From NCBI GenBank assembly GCA_002343685.1, contig DDRS01000009.1, positions 79,151-143,150 of the forward strand: DNA of 64,000 bases. The letters are read 5' to 3'. The notes beneath the pieces were generated by a model. That model saw nothing but the letters and a program-made list of their open reading frames with translations. It did no database searches and had not been told where the DNA came from. Shown in pieces: positions 17,691 through 25,329 of this stretch (its first letter is position 1; every line of letters starts with the position of its first letter). Source of the stretch: Thiobacillus denitrificans (lineage in GTDB: Bacteria > Pseudomonadota > Gammaproteobacteria > Burkholderiales > Thiobacillaceae). The translations under genes and the position numbers were made by a program.

Positions 17691-19004
17691 CTAGGTGTCG
17701 ACGGCTCCCGGCTGGCGACCTCGGGTACATGCGGCAGCCCGGGCAAGCAGCAACGCACGTTCGCGCGCGTTGCGGGTGAGGGTGGCGGCGCGTTCGAACT
17801 CGGCACGGGCTTCGGCGATGCGGTCCAGGCGGGCCAGCAGATCGCCGCGTACGCTCGGCAGCAGATGATAATTTTCCAGGCTGGGTTCGCCAAGCAAGGT
17901 GTCCACGATTTCCAGCCCAGCTATGGGACCAAAGGCCATGGCCACCGCCACGGCGCGATTGAGCGTGACGACCGGTGAGGGGGCAACCTGGGCAAGCGCG
18001 TCATAGAGGGCGGCAATACGTGCCCAGTCGGTGACGTCGGCGGTGGCGGCACGCGCGTGGCAAGCCGCAATGGCCGCTTGCAGGGTGTAAGGGCCTAGCG
18101 GGCCAGGCTGGGATTCGGCGCGCTCAAGCGCGGCCAGGCCGCGGCGGATAAGCAGAGGGTCCCAGCGCGCACGATCCTGGTCGAGCAGCAGAATGGGTTC
18201 GCCTTTCGCGTCGATGCGCGCGGCAAGCCGCGAAGCCTGAATTTCCATCAGGGCGACCAGGCCGTGAACTTCCGGTTCGGACGACATGAGTCCGGCGAGC
18301 ACACGGCCCAGGCGCAGCGCCTCCTCGCACAGCGCCGGACGTACCCAATCGTCGCCTGCCGTGGCCGAATAGCCTTCGTTGAAGATGAGATACAGAACCT
18401 CGATCACCGACGCGAGACGGTCCGCCAGCTCCGCGCCACGCGGCACTTCGAACGGCACGTGCGCGGCCGCGAGCGTGCGTTTGGCGCGCACGATGCGTTG
18501 CGCAATGGTGACTTCTGGCTTGAGGTAGGCGCGTGCGATCTCGTCGGTGGAGAGACCGCCCATGATGCGCAGTGTCAGCGCGCTGCGCGCTTCGGGCGAA
18601 AGCACGGGGTGGCAGGCAGTGAAGATCAGGCGCAGCAGGTCGTCGCCCACGTCGTCGCTGAGCGCGTCGTCGACTCGGTCATTGAAGTCGGCGGTAGCCA
18701 TTGCGTGCTGTGCGTCGAGCTCGCGGCTGAGCTCCTCGTGTTTCGGCGCGGCCAGCTTCTCGTGACGCAGGTGATCGAGCGCACGGCGCTTGGCGGTGGT
18801 CATCAACCAGGCGCCGGGATTGTCCGGCACGCCTGTCGCCGGCCAGTGTTCCAGCGCGGCGACCAGCGCATCCTGCGCAAACTCCTCGGCCAGGCCGACG
18901 TCGCGCAGCATGCGTGCAACGCTGGCGATGACCCTGGCCGCTTCGATGTGCCAGATCGCCTCGATGGTCCGGGCGGCTTCGCTGCCCGGACTAGGCGTGC
19001 CCAT
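17691..19004 (-). CDS. ECF42-type RNA polymerase sigma factor with C-terminal helical-repeat domain
   Basis: A 437-residue sigma factor. Region 2 lies near residues 15-85 (RVIASVARMLRD ... FAQDALVAALEHWP), and region 4 near 125-180 (LRLIFTACHPVLSPEARSAL, TIAQRIVRAKR). A roughly 230-residue C-terminal extension of TPR-like helices ends ARAEFERAATL. Family knowledge: this architecture defines ECF42, which is linked to DGPF/YCII proteins and has no anti-sigma factor; the extension is needed for activity. It ends the YCII/VOC/DUF1428 gene run, and its ATG overlaps the end of a VOC remnant by 14 nt. Two TGTCGA-N17-CGTCGTA sites in the cluster are its likely targets. Confidence 0.88.
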   Translation of the reverse strand: MGTPSPGSEAARTIEAIWHIEAARVIASVARMLRDVGLAEEFAQDALVAALEHWPATGVPDNPGAWLMTTAKRRALDHLRHEKLAAPKHEELSRELDAQHAMATADFNDRVDDALSDDVGDDLLRLIFTACHPVLSPEARSALTLRIMGGLSTDEIARAYLKPEVTIAQRIVRAKRTLAAAHVPFEVPRGAELADRLASVIEVLYLIFNEGYSATAGDDWVRPALCEEALRLGRVLAGLMSSEPEVHGLVALMEIQASRLAARIDAKGEPILLLDQDRARWDPLLIRRGLAALERAESQPGPLGPYTLQAAIAACHARAATADVTDWARIAALYDALAQVAPSPVVTLNRAVAVAMAFGPIAGLEIVDTLLGEPSLENYHLLPSVRGDLLARLDRIAEARAEFERAATLTRNARERALLLARAAACTRGRQPGAVDT

Positions 19005-19254
19005 AGGCCTGTTTCAGCGCGGCAATATCAAGCTTGGTCATCGGCAGCAGCGCCTGCATGACCCGACTGGTGCGGTCGGCATCGGGGTCGTTCATCATGT
19101 CGCCCACTATGCGCGGCACGATCTGCCAGGGCAGGCCGAATCTGTCCTTGAGCCGGCCGCATTGCACAGGTGCGCCGCCGTCGCCCGTGAGCGGGTCGAT
19201 TTCGTCCTGCGTATCGCAGTTGACGATAGAGTATGCATGGATTTCCCCCGGGCT
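18991..19254 (-). pseudogene. Remnant of a VOC-family (PhnB / 3-demethylubiquinone MT-like) protein
   Basis: On the minus strand 87 codons remain, including IVNCDTQDEID, CGRLKDRFGLPWQIVP and a C-terminal VMQALLPMTKLDIAAL block. These match the second half of PhnB-like VOC proteins. An in-frame TGA (19255-19257) precedes the first residue and the DUF1428 stop is only 11 nt upstream, so the N-terminal half is deleted rather than frameshifted. There is no good start codon. The stop overlaps the sigma-factor ATG, so it may still act as a translated coupler. Confidence 0.75.
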
Positions 19255-19265
19255 TCATGGTGGTC

Positions 19266-19625
19266 TCAGAGGCTGATCAGGGTCTTGAATCCGCCCCAGA
19301 ACATACGCTCGCCGTCGAAGGGCAGGGCCGCCGGATCCATCATGCTGCCCAGGCGCGGGTCGGCCATGACTTTTTTATTGATGCGGTCGCGGTCCTTGCG
19401 GGATTTGTACACGATCCAGGCAAATATCACGGTTTCGCCGTCCTTGAGCTTCACGCTCTGCGGGAACGACGTGTGCTTGCCAGGCTGGACGTCGTCGGCA
19501 AGGCATTCGATGTATTCGAGCGCGCCGTGCTCGCGCCATATCTTGCCTGCCTTGCGGGCCATGCGACGATAGGCCGCCAGATTGGCGGTGGGAACGGGGA
19601 GGACGAAACCGTCTACGTAGGGCAT
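19266..19625 (-). CDS. DUF1428 family protein
   Basis: A 119-residue protein starting MPYVDGFVLPVPTANLAAYR, the hallmark start of DUF1428 (YbaA-like, ferredoxin-like alpha/beta fold). It also has the WREHGALEYIEC and PFDGERMFWGGF blocks. AAGGAG lies 6 nt before the ATG at 19625, deciding this start. No enzymatic activity is established for the family. It sits in the ECF42 gene run between a VOC gene and a VOC remnant and is probably co-transcribed with them. Confidence 0.9.
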   Translation of the reverse strand: MPYVDGFVLPVPTANLAAYRRMARKAGKIWREHGALEYIECLADDVQPGKHTSFPQSVKLKDGETVIFAWIVYKSRKDRDRINKKVMADPRLGSMMDPAALPFDGERMFWGGFKTLISL

Positions 19626-19638
19626 GGACATCTCCTTG

Positions 19639-20031
19639 TTATGCGGGCTGCATGTGGACCAGTTCCCAGATGTGCCCATCCGGGTCCTGGAAGCCATGGC
19701 CATACATGAAGCCATGGTCCTGGGGTTCGTTGTAGGTCGAACCGCCAGCAGCAACGGCAGTGCGTACCATGGCGTCCACCGCTGCCCGACTGTCGCGCGA
19801 CAGGCAGACCAGCACTTCCGTATGTCGCATGGCATCGCATACCGGCTTGGGCGTGAAGCTCTGGAAGCGATCGCGTACCAGCAGCATGACGAAGATGTTG
19901 TCGCCGATGACCATGCAAGTTGCCGTGTCGTCGGTGAATTGCTCGTTGAAACTGAAGCCGAGCCGGGTGAAGAAAGCGATCGAACGCCTGAGGTCGGCAA
20001 CGGGCAGATTGACGAATATCTGGGTGGACAT
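19639..20031 (-). CDS. VOC family (glyoxalase/bleomycin-resistance fold) protein
   Basis: A 130-residue two-module VOC protein: MSTQIFVNLPVADLRRSIAF at the N-terminus, the FFTRLGFSFN helix-strand, and the C-terminal FQDPDGHIWELVHM with the metal-ligand Glu. It resembles YkcA/lactoylglutathione-lyase-related proteins found with ECF42 sigma genes. Substrate unknown. AGGAG precedes the start; the DUF1428 gene follows after 13 nt. Confidence 0.88.
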   Translation of the reverse strand: MSTQIFVNLPVADLRRSIAFFTRLGFSFNEQFTDDTATCMVIGDNIFVMLLVRDRFQSFTPKPVCDAMRHTEVLVCLSRDSRAAVDAMVRTAVAAGGSTYNEPQDHGFMYGHGFQDPDGHIWELVHMQPA

Positions 20032-20124
20032 GGAATTCTCCTAAACAGGGACGCTCAACCAGGCGAAGGACACATGCACTCCGTGGGAGGTGGGCATGGG
20101 TAACGCATACGCTTTTTCAGTGAC

Positions 20125-20481
20125 CTAGCCGACATAACAAGGCGCGACCTCGCGCACCTCGACGGTGGCCCATTGCGCAGCAGGGCACGCGCTGGCGATG
20201 GCGATGGCTTCCTCGCGCGTGGCGCAGTCGATGAGGAAAAAGCCGCCGACCATCTCCTTGGCCTCGGCAAAAGGCCCGTCGCGCAAAATGGCCTTGCCCT
20301 CGCGTTGCTGGATCCGCACGCCATGTTGGTCGGGGCGCAGCGATTCGCTGGCGCGCAGCAACCCGCGCGCCGCGAGTCCCTGGCCGTAGCGCACCATGTC
20401 GTCATAAAGCTGCCGAGCTTCTTCCTGGGTGCGCGTATCGCGTTGTCCGCGCGGTTCGACGATCAAAAGCAGATATGCCAT
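20125..20481 (-). CDS. YCII-related (DGPF domain) protein
   Basis: A 118-residue protein with the YCII/DGPF fold: MAYLLLIVEPRGQ, the DGPFAEAKEMVGGFFLI motif (about residues 63-79) and a C-terminal strand VEVREV. DGPF proteins are the conserved partners of ECF42 sigma factors and adopt a dimeric ferredoxin-like fold; no activity is proven. AGGAGA precedes the ATG at 20481. Transcription probably comes from the promoter at 21129-21155. Confidence 0.9.
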   Translation of the reverse strand: MAYLLLIVEPRGQRDTRTQEEARQLYDDMVRYGQGLAARGLLRASESLRPDQHGVRIQQREGKAILRDGPFAEAKEMVGGFFLIDCATREEAIAIASACPAAQWATVEVREVAPCYVG

Positions 20482-20597
20482 GGTTTCTCCTGGGTGGGGA
20501 TCGACACGGGAACTTCCCTTTTGCCGGGGGGCGGCCGGGTCGGACCACGATATGGGAAGGGTTTTCCACCACATGTCGACGAATGCGGGTGCGTTGA

Positions 20598-21065
20598 TCA
20601 GCGACCGAGTGCCGCAACCGCAGCCTGGATTTCCTGCGGACTGAGGTCGCGGGTATGGGTGGCGATCGACCACTGGTGTCCGAAGGGATCTTCGATCCTG
20701 CCGTAGCGGTCGCCCCAGAACATGTCGTCGACCGGCATCGTGACTTTGGCACCGGCGGCGACGGCGCGTTCGAACGTTGCGTCGACATCCGTGACATAGA
20801 GATGGATCGTCACGGGCGAGCTTTGGCCGGGTTGCGGCCCCAGCGAGCCGCAGTCGGGGAATTCGTCGACCAGCATGAGGTTGGAGTCGCCAATGCGTAT
20901 CATCGCATGCATGAGTTTGCCTTCCGGGCCGGGTAGCCGTGCCAGTTCGACGGCGCCGAAGGCCTTGCCGTAAAACGCGATGGCATCGGCGGCACCGCGG
21001 CACACCAGGTGAGGAGTGATCGTATGCATGCCGTTCGGGATGGGGTTTGCTTGGGTGGGGCTCAT
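20598..21065 (-). CDS. VOC family protein, PhnB-like
   Basis: A 155-residue protein with the PhnB-like pattern: ITPHLVCRGAADAIAFYGKAFGA, HAMIRIGDSNLMLVDEFP, and a C-terminal WGDRYGRIEDPFGHQWSIATH. The last block carries the Glu/Asp and His region of the fold. AGGAGAAAG before the ATG at 21065 supports this start; an internal ATG at 21029 would remove only a poorly conserved leader. It is the first gene after the second ECF42-type promoter (21129-21155). Confidence 0.9.
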   Translation of the reverse strand: MSPTQANPIPNGMHTITPHLVCRGAADAIAFYGKAFGAVELARLPGPEGKLMHAMIRIGDSNLMLVDEFPDCGSLGPQPGQSSPVTIHLYVTDVDATFERAVAAGAKVTMPVDDMFWGDRYGRIEDPFGHQWSIATHTRDLSPQEIQAAVAALGR

Positions 21066-21128
21066 GTTCTTTCTCCTGTCAGATTGAGGGGAACGGAAAC
21101 GATTCCGATCCGGTGCTTCACTTCGTAC

Positions 21129-21155
21129 GACGAATGGCGTGCTGCCAAATCGACA
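21129..21155 (-). promoter_or_regulatory. ECF42-type promoter P2
   Basis: On the minus strand TGTCGA (21150-21155) and CGTC (21129-21132) are 17 bp apart, followed by GTA. It matches P1 in both boxes, spacing and flanking bases (TGTCGATTT and TTCGTCGTA). The VOC gene starts about 56 nt after the predicted transcription start. I recall the ECF42 consensus as TGTCGA / CGTC. Confidence 0.75.
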
Positions 21156-21185
21156 GATTGCCGCTGGCGGTGTCCAGAGGCGTCG

Positions 21186-21605
21186 TTATTGTTTGGCCGT
21201 GTCCATGTCGCGGAAACGCTCGATCGCGGCCGACGGCGCGAAGTCGTCCAGTTCGTACAATTGCCGCACTTCGATTTCTGCCGGTTTGCCCGCACCGACC
21301 GGATTGGGGAATCGGCGCGCCCATTCCAGGCCTTCTTCGCGTGTCTTCACCTGGATCAGCGTATAACCCGCGATCAGTTCCTTGGTCTCGGTGAATGGGC
21401 CGTCGAGCACGCTACGCGTTTCGCCGTCATAGCGGATGCGCCAGCCTTGCGCGCTTGGCTTAAGGCCGGATGCATCGAGCAGTACGCCGGCCTTGGCCAG
21501 TTTCTCGTGGTAATCGGCCATTTCGGCCAGCAGGGCTTCATCGGGAGCCGGGCGCGTTGCGGTTTCGGATTCGGCGGTGGCTTTGACGATGATCATGAAT
21601 CGCAT
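21186..21605 (-). CDS. YCII-related (DGPF domain) protein
   Basis: A 139-residue DGPF protein starting MRFMIIVKATAESE, with VLDGPFTETKELIAGYTLIQV (about residues 66-86) and WARRFPNPVGAGKPAEIEVRQL. It is longer at the C-terminus than the sister YCII protein at 20125-20481, with which it shares the ECF42 regulon. AGGAGA precedes the ATG. It is the first gene after promoter P1. Confidence 0.92.
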   Translation of the reverse strand: MRFMIIVKATAESETATRPAPDEALLAEMADYHEKLAKAGVLLDASGLKPSAQGWRIRYDGETRSVLDGPFTETKELIAGYTLIQVKTREEGLEWARRFPNPVGAGKPAEIEVRQLYELDDFAPSAAIERFRDMDTAKQ

Positions 21606-21914
21606 GGGTTTCTCCTGGTTGTTTCGGGTGGGAATCGGACCCTAGTCTGAGGTCAGCACAAGTCCTTCATCACTACGACGAAGCAGGCCGGGGAAAATCG
21701 ACACCTGTCTGGCTGTTTTTCGGATCCCGGCAGAAAGGATCGGGAGCCGGCGCAGGGGGCGGGCATGCCGGTGTGTCCGGAGCATACGCGGCGTTGAAAA
21801 TAAATTAGAATGCCAAGCTTCTGAAATTTCAAGCTTCGGAAGCCTGTCGATGCGGCCCAGCCTGGGGATATCTCCTTGTGCCGCCAACACTAAGCGACCC
21901 ATATAAATACAGCA
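21606..21914. other. 309-bp intergenic region with ECF42-type promoter P1
   Basis: This divergent gap carries P1 (21677-21703) towards the left. On the right it has an AT-rich part with the 10-bp palindrome TGAAATTTCA (21822-21831) flanked by AAGCTT copies, and TATAAA (21902-21907) directly before the GT2 start codon. No coding potential was recognised. Confidence 0.6.
21677..21703 (-). promoter_or_regulatory. ECF42-type promoter P1
   Basis: On the minus strand TGTCGA (21698-21703) and CGTC (21677-21680) are 17 bp apart and followed by GTA. The predicted start lies about 64 nt before the YCII gene at 21605. Identity with P2 in boxes and spacing makes chance unlikely. Confidence 0.75.
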
Positions 21915-22664
21915 ATGCCCAAACACGCCTACCATGGCAGGCTTTCCGTAGTCGTTCCCGTCAAGAACGAACAGGACAACGTCGAACCGCTGGTGCGCGA
22001 AATCGCGGCGGCGCTGTCCGGAAACACGACATTTGAAATCATCTATGTCAACGATGGCAGTACCGATGCCACGCAGGCACGACTGGATGCACTGAAAACC
22101 GAATTTCCCATGCTGCGGGTGATCCGGCATCGCAGTTCGTGCGGGCAGAGCCGGGCCGTGACGACGGGCGTGACTGCAGCGCGCCATGAGTGGATCGCGA
22201 CGCTCGACGGGGACGGTCAGAACGACCCTGCCGACATTCCCGCCTTGCTGGCCCGGCTGGCCGATCCGGCACAACCGCCTAATCTGGAACTTCTGGCTGG
22301 CTGGCGAGCTCGTCGCAACGACACCTTCCTGCGCAGGCTGTCGTCGAAAATCGCCAATGGCGTACGCTCGCGCATGCTGAAGGACAATACCCCGGATACC
22401 GGCTGCGGCCTCAAGGTATTTTCCCGCGAGACTTTCCTGCAGCTCCCCAATTTCGACCATATGCACCGCTTCCTGCCGGCATTGGTGATGCGCAACGGCG
22501 GCGCAGTGGTGTCGGTTCCGGTCCATCATCGTGCGCGCGAGCGCGGCAGTTCCAAGTACGGCGTGCACAACCGGCTGTGGGTGGGCATCGTCGACCTGTT
22601 CGGCGTGGCCTGGCTGCAGCGTAGGGTGCGTCTGCCTGTCATCGAGTCCAATTCCGACCTGTAA
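21915..22664 (+). CDS. Glycosyltransferase family 2 (polyprenyl-phosphate sugar synthase type)
   Basis: A 249-residue GT2 without membrane segments. It has VVVPVKNEQDNVEPLV (residues 12-27), YVNDGSTD and the DxD-type TLDGDGQND (about residue 98), then RARERGSSKYGVHNR and LFGVAWLQRR near the C-terminus. This fits dolichyl/undecaprenyl-phosphate mannose- or glucose-synthase type enzymes acting at the cytoplasmic face. The VTT and GT39 genes follow without gaps, suggesting a pathway that moves a lipid-linked sugar to the periplasm. No clear Shine-Dalgarno sequence is visible. Confidence 0.85.
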   Translation: MPKHAYHGRLSVVVPVKNEQDNVEPLVREIAAALSGNTTFEIIYVNDGSTDATQARLDALKTEFPMLRVIRHRSSCGQSRAVTTGVTAARHEWIATLDGDGQNDPADIPALLARLADPAQPPNLELLAGWRARRNDTFLRRLSSKIANGVRSRMLKDNTPDTGCGLKVFSRETFLQLPNFDHMHRFLPALVMRNGGAVVSVPVHHRARERGSSKYGVHNRLWVGIVDLFGVAWLQRRVRLPVIESNSDL

Positions 22665-23381
22665 ATGAGGGCGCGCGTCATCATCAAGGGCCTGGCGCTG
22701 ATATTGAGTCTGGCGCTGTTGGGCTACCTGTTCGAGTCCAGCGATCTCGGCAACAGCATCAACGAAACCTGGATCGATGCGCGAGTGCGCGGGCATGGCG
22801 TCAATGGGGCGCTGCTGTTCCTGCTGATGGGCGGGATTTTTACCGCCATCGGCCTGCCGCGACAGATCATTGCCTTTCTCGGCGGCTATGCCTTCAGCAT
22901 TGGGCTGGGCACGCTGCTCGGCGCGCTGGCCGCACTGCTGGGCTGCATGCTGAGCTTCGGCTATGCACGCCTGTTCGGCAAAGGACTGCTGCGTGCGCGG
23001 CTGGGCGAGCGCGCCGGGCGCTTCGACCGATTCATACACGACCATCCGTTTGCCATGACGGTGCTGGTCCGCTTGCTGCCGGTAGGCAACAATCTGCTGA
23101 CCAACCTGGCGGCGGGCATCTCCAGCATCCGCCCCGTACATTTCTTCGCCGGCACGCTGCTCGGCTATCTGCCGCAGACGCTGGTGTTCGCCCTGGTCGG
23201 CAGCGGCGTCCACCTCGCGCCGGCCCTGAAGCTCGCGCTCGCCATCGGTCTGTTCCTGATCTCGGGCGCGCTGGGCGCCTACCTGTATAGACATTTCCGC
23301 CACGGCCAGAGCCTCGACGCGCAGATCGATGCGGCACTGGACGAGAATATCGATGCCCATGAATCCACAACACACATCTGA
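22665..23381 (+). CDS. TVP38/TMEM64 (VTT domain, DedA superfamily) membrane protein
   Basis: A 238-residue polytopic membrane protein with about six hydrophobic segments. The VTT core shows AFLGGYAFSIGLGTLLGALA and VRLLPVGNNLLTNLAAGIS; the C-terminal tail is hydrophilic. DedA/VTT proteins include lipid scramblases and undecaprenyl-phosphate recyclers. Its ATG directly follows the GT2 stop, so a role in handling the polyprenyl carrier is a reasonable inference. Confidence 0.85.
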   Translation: MRARVIIKGLALILSLALLGYLFESSDLGNSINETWIDARVRGHGVNGALLFLLMGGIFTAIGLPRQIIAFLGGYAFSIGLGTLLGALAALLGCMLSFGYARLFGKGLLRARLGERAGRFDRFIHDHPFAMTVLVRLLPVGNNLLTNLAAGISSIRPVHFFAGTLLGYLPQTLVFALVGSGVHLAPALKLALAIGLFLISGALGAYLYRHFRHGQSLDAQIDAALDENIDAHESTTHI

Positions 23382-25020
23382 TCTCTCCGGACGCAACCTG
23401 TTGCTGTTCAGCCTGCTGCTGCTGGCAGCCCTGGCTGCGGTGGCGATCCTGACGCGCCCCCTGACCCCGATCGACGAGACGCGCTACGTCAGTGCCGCCT
23501 GGGAAATGTGGCTGCGCGGCGATTTCCTGGTGCCGTTCAAGAACGGCGAGCCCTACAGCCACAAGCCGCCTTTTCTGTTCTGGATGTTTCATGCGGGCTG
23601 GGCGCTGTTTGGCGTCAATGACTGGTGGCCGCGCCTGGTGATGCCGCTTTTTTCGGCGGGCTCGCTGCTGCTGACCTATCGCCTCGCGCGCCGCTTGTGG
23701 CCGCAGCATGCCGGCCTCGGCGGGCAAGCCGCCCTGGTGCTGGTCAGCGCGCTGCTGTGGATTTTCTTTTCAACCACGATCATGTTCGACGTCATGCTGG
23801 CCGTGTGGGTGCTGCTGGGCATGCATGGCGTGCTGAGCGCCAGCGAAGGCAAGCGGTATGGCTTCGTCCTGCTGGGCCTGGCGATCGGCTTGGGGGTGCT
23901 GACCAAGGGGCCGGTCATCCTGCTGAACCTGCTGCCGATCACGGTGCTGGCGCCGTGGTGGAACCCGGGACTCCCCCACAAGGGGACGCCGACTTTCTAC
24001 GGGCTAAAGCCCGTGAAAGATCGTATGAAATGGGGCCGCTGGTTTGGCGGGGTGGCGCTCGCCGTTGTGCTGGGTGCGGCCATCGCGCTGGCGTGGGCAC
24101 TGCCGGCCGGCATGGCCGGCGGCGAGGCCTATCGCAATGCGATTTTCTGGGGGCAGACGGCCAACCGCATGGTCGAGTCCTTCGCCCATCAGCGCCCGGT
24201 CTGGTGGTATCTGCCGCTGCTGCCGGTGCTGCTGTTTCCCTGGTTCGTCTGGCCGGGTTTGTGGCAAGCCGTTGCCGCCCAGCGGCGTGCCGGGTTGGAT
24301 CGCGGCATGCGCTTCTGCCTGGCCTGGATCCTGCCGGTATTCATCGCGTTTTCCTTCATCAGCGGCAAGCAGCCGCACTACCTGGTGCCGATGTTTCCGG
24401 CATTTGCCTTGCTGGCCGCGCGCCTGCTGGCCGGCCGTTCCGCAACCCGTGTTGGCGTGCCTGCCTTGTTGGTGGCGGCCTTGGCTGTTGCACTGATATT
24501 GGCGGGCAGTGGGCAGATTGCCGCCTTGCACGCCGAGGTGGCAGATCTGCCGCCGTTGTGGCCGGGCGTGGCCTTGCTGCTGCTGGCATTGCTGGCTTGG
24601 CTGGCCGGAAGACAGGGGTTTGCGCCCGTGCCTGTGTTGGCGATGCTGGGGGCGTCCACGCTGGCACTGGTGCAGTTGGCGGCCATGCATTCACTGCAGC
24701 CGCGGTATGAAATCCGGCCGATGGCGCAGGCGATCAAGCAGGTTCAGGACGCCGGCTTGCCGGTGGCCAATGCCGCCAAATACCATGCGCAATACCAGTT
24801 TCTGGGCCGGCTGCAGATGCCGCTGGCCGAATTGCGTACCGCCACTGAACTGACGCAGTGGCTGGCCACGCATCCTGAAGGTTATGTGGTGATTTATCTG
24901 GATGAGGCGCGCGACATGGCCCCGATTGCTGCCCGCTACAAGCAGGCCTATCGTGGCGGTGCGGTCGTGCTGGTGAACGCGCAGGTGGCGGCCGGACTTG
25001 CGGCCATCCACCTGGACTGA
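23353..25020 (+). CDS. ArnT-like glycosyltransferase family 39 membrane protein
   Basis: A protein of about 555 residues with some 11-12 membrane segments. The N-terminal periplasmic-loop signature TPIDETRYVSAAWEMW and SHKPPFLFWMFHAGW is typical of ArnT/PMT-like GT39 enzymes, which use polyprenyl-phosphate sugars in the periplasm. The start is uncertain among ATGs at 23329, 23353 and 23359, all overlapping the VTT gene. Likely acceptors are lipid A, another glycolipid or a glycan; the sequence does not tell which. Confidence 0.85.
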   Translation: MPMNPQHTSDLSGRNLLLFSLLLLAALAAVAILTRPLTPIDETRYVSAAWEMWLRGDFLVPFKNGEPYSHKPPFLFWMFHAGWALFGVNDWWPRLVMPLFSAGSLLLTYRLARRLWPQHAGLGGQAALVLVSALLWIFFSTTIMFDVMLAVWVLLGMHGVLSASEGKRYGFVLLGLAIGLGVLTKGPVILLNLLPITVLAPWWNPGLPHKGTPTFYGLKPVKDRMKWGRWFGGVALAVVLGAAIALAWALPAGMAGGEAYRNAIFWGQTANRMVESFAHQRPVWWYLPLLPVLLFPWFVWPGLWQAVAAQRRAGLDRGMRFCLAWILPVFIAFSFISGKQPHYLVPMFPAFALLAARLLAGRSATRVGVPALLVAALAVALILAGSGQIAALHAEVADLPPLWPGVALLLLALLAWLAGRQGFAPVPVLAMLGASTLALVQLAAMHSLQPRYEIRPMAQAIKQVQDAGLPVANAAKYHAQYQFLGRLQMPLAELRTATELTQWLATHPEGYVVIYLDEARDMAPIAARYKQAYRGGAVVLVNAQVAAGLAAIHLD

Positions 25021-25026
25021 AGCGGC

Positions 25027-25272
25027 TTACGCTTCGGCGTCGCGCTGCGGCAGCACCACTTCGCGCGAGGGCGAAATGGTCGAGATGGCGTGCTTGAAAA
25101 TCATCTGGGCGGCCTGATCCTGGCCCTTGAGCAGCACCACGAACTGGTCGAATGACTCGATCCGGCCCATCAGCTTGATGCCGTTGACGAGAAACACGGA
25201 AACCGGAATGCGCTCTTTGCGCAGGGTGTTAAGAAAAACGTCTTGCAGGTGGTTGTATTCTTTGCTGGCCAT
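25027..25272 (-). CDS. hfq: RNA chaperone Hfq (divergent, stand-alone)
   Basis: An 81-residue Sm-like protein with LQDVFLNTLRKERIPVSVFLVNGIKLMGRIESFDQFVVLL and a KHAIST Sm2 motif. It differs from E. coli Hfq in two ways: the loop between LLK and KHAIST is two residues longer (GQDQAAQMIF), and the conserved Tyr before KHAIST is Phe. It binds sRNAs and mRNAs. It is not in the usual miaA-hfq-hflX context: miaA is at 42511 with neither gene beside it. It may be a second paralogue. Confidence 0.9.
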   Translation of the reverse strand: MASKEYNHLQDVFLNTLRKERIPVSVFLVNGIKLMGRIESFDQFVVLLKGQDQAAQMIFKHAISTISPSREVVLPQRDAEA

Positions 25273-25295
25273 GATCGGCTCCCTATCAGGTGAAG

Positions 25296-25312
25296 ACGGG
25301 GCGAAGCCCCGT
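25296..25312. terminator. GC-rich hairpin between ppiC and hfq
   Basis: ACGGGGC (25296-25302) pairs with GCCCCGT (25306-25312) around a 3-nt loop. On the plus strand it is followed by TTTAATATTATT, so it can stop rightward transcription from the GT39 side; on the minus strand it lies in the hfq leader. Confidence 0.5.
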
Positions 25313-25329
25313 TTAATATTATTAGCGGA

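Noticed and set aside
20499..20504. Third TGTCGA motif on the minus strand in the ECF42 cluster
   Set aside because: It lies too close to the YCII start codon and has no CGTC 16-18 bp downstream, so it is not a promoter.
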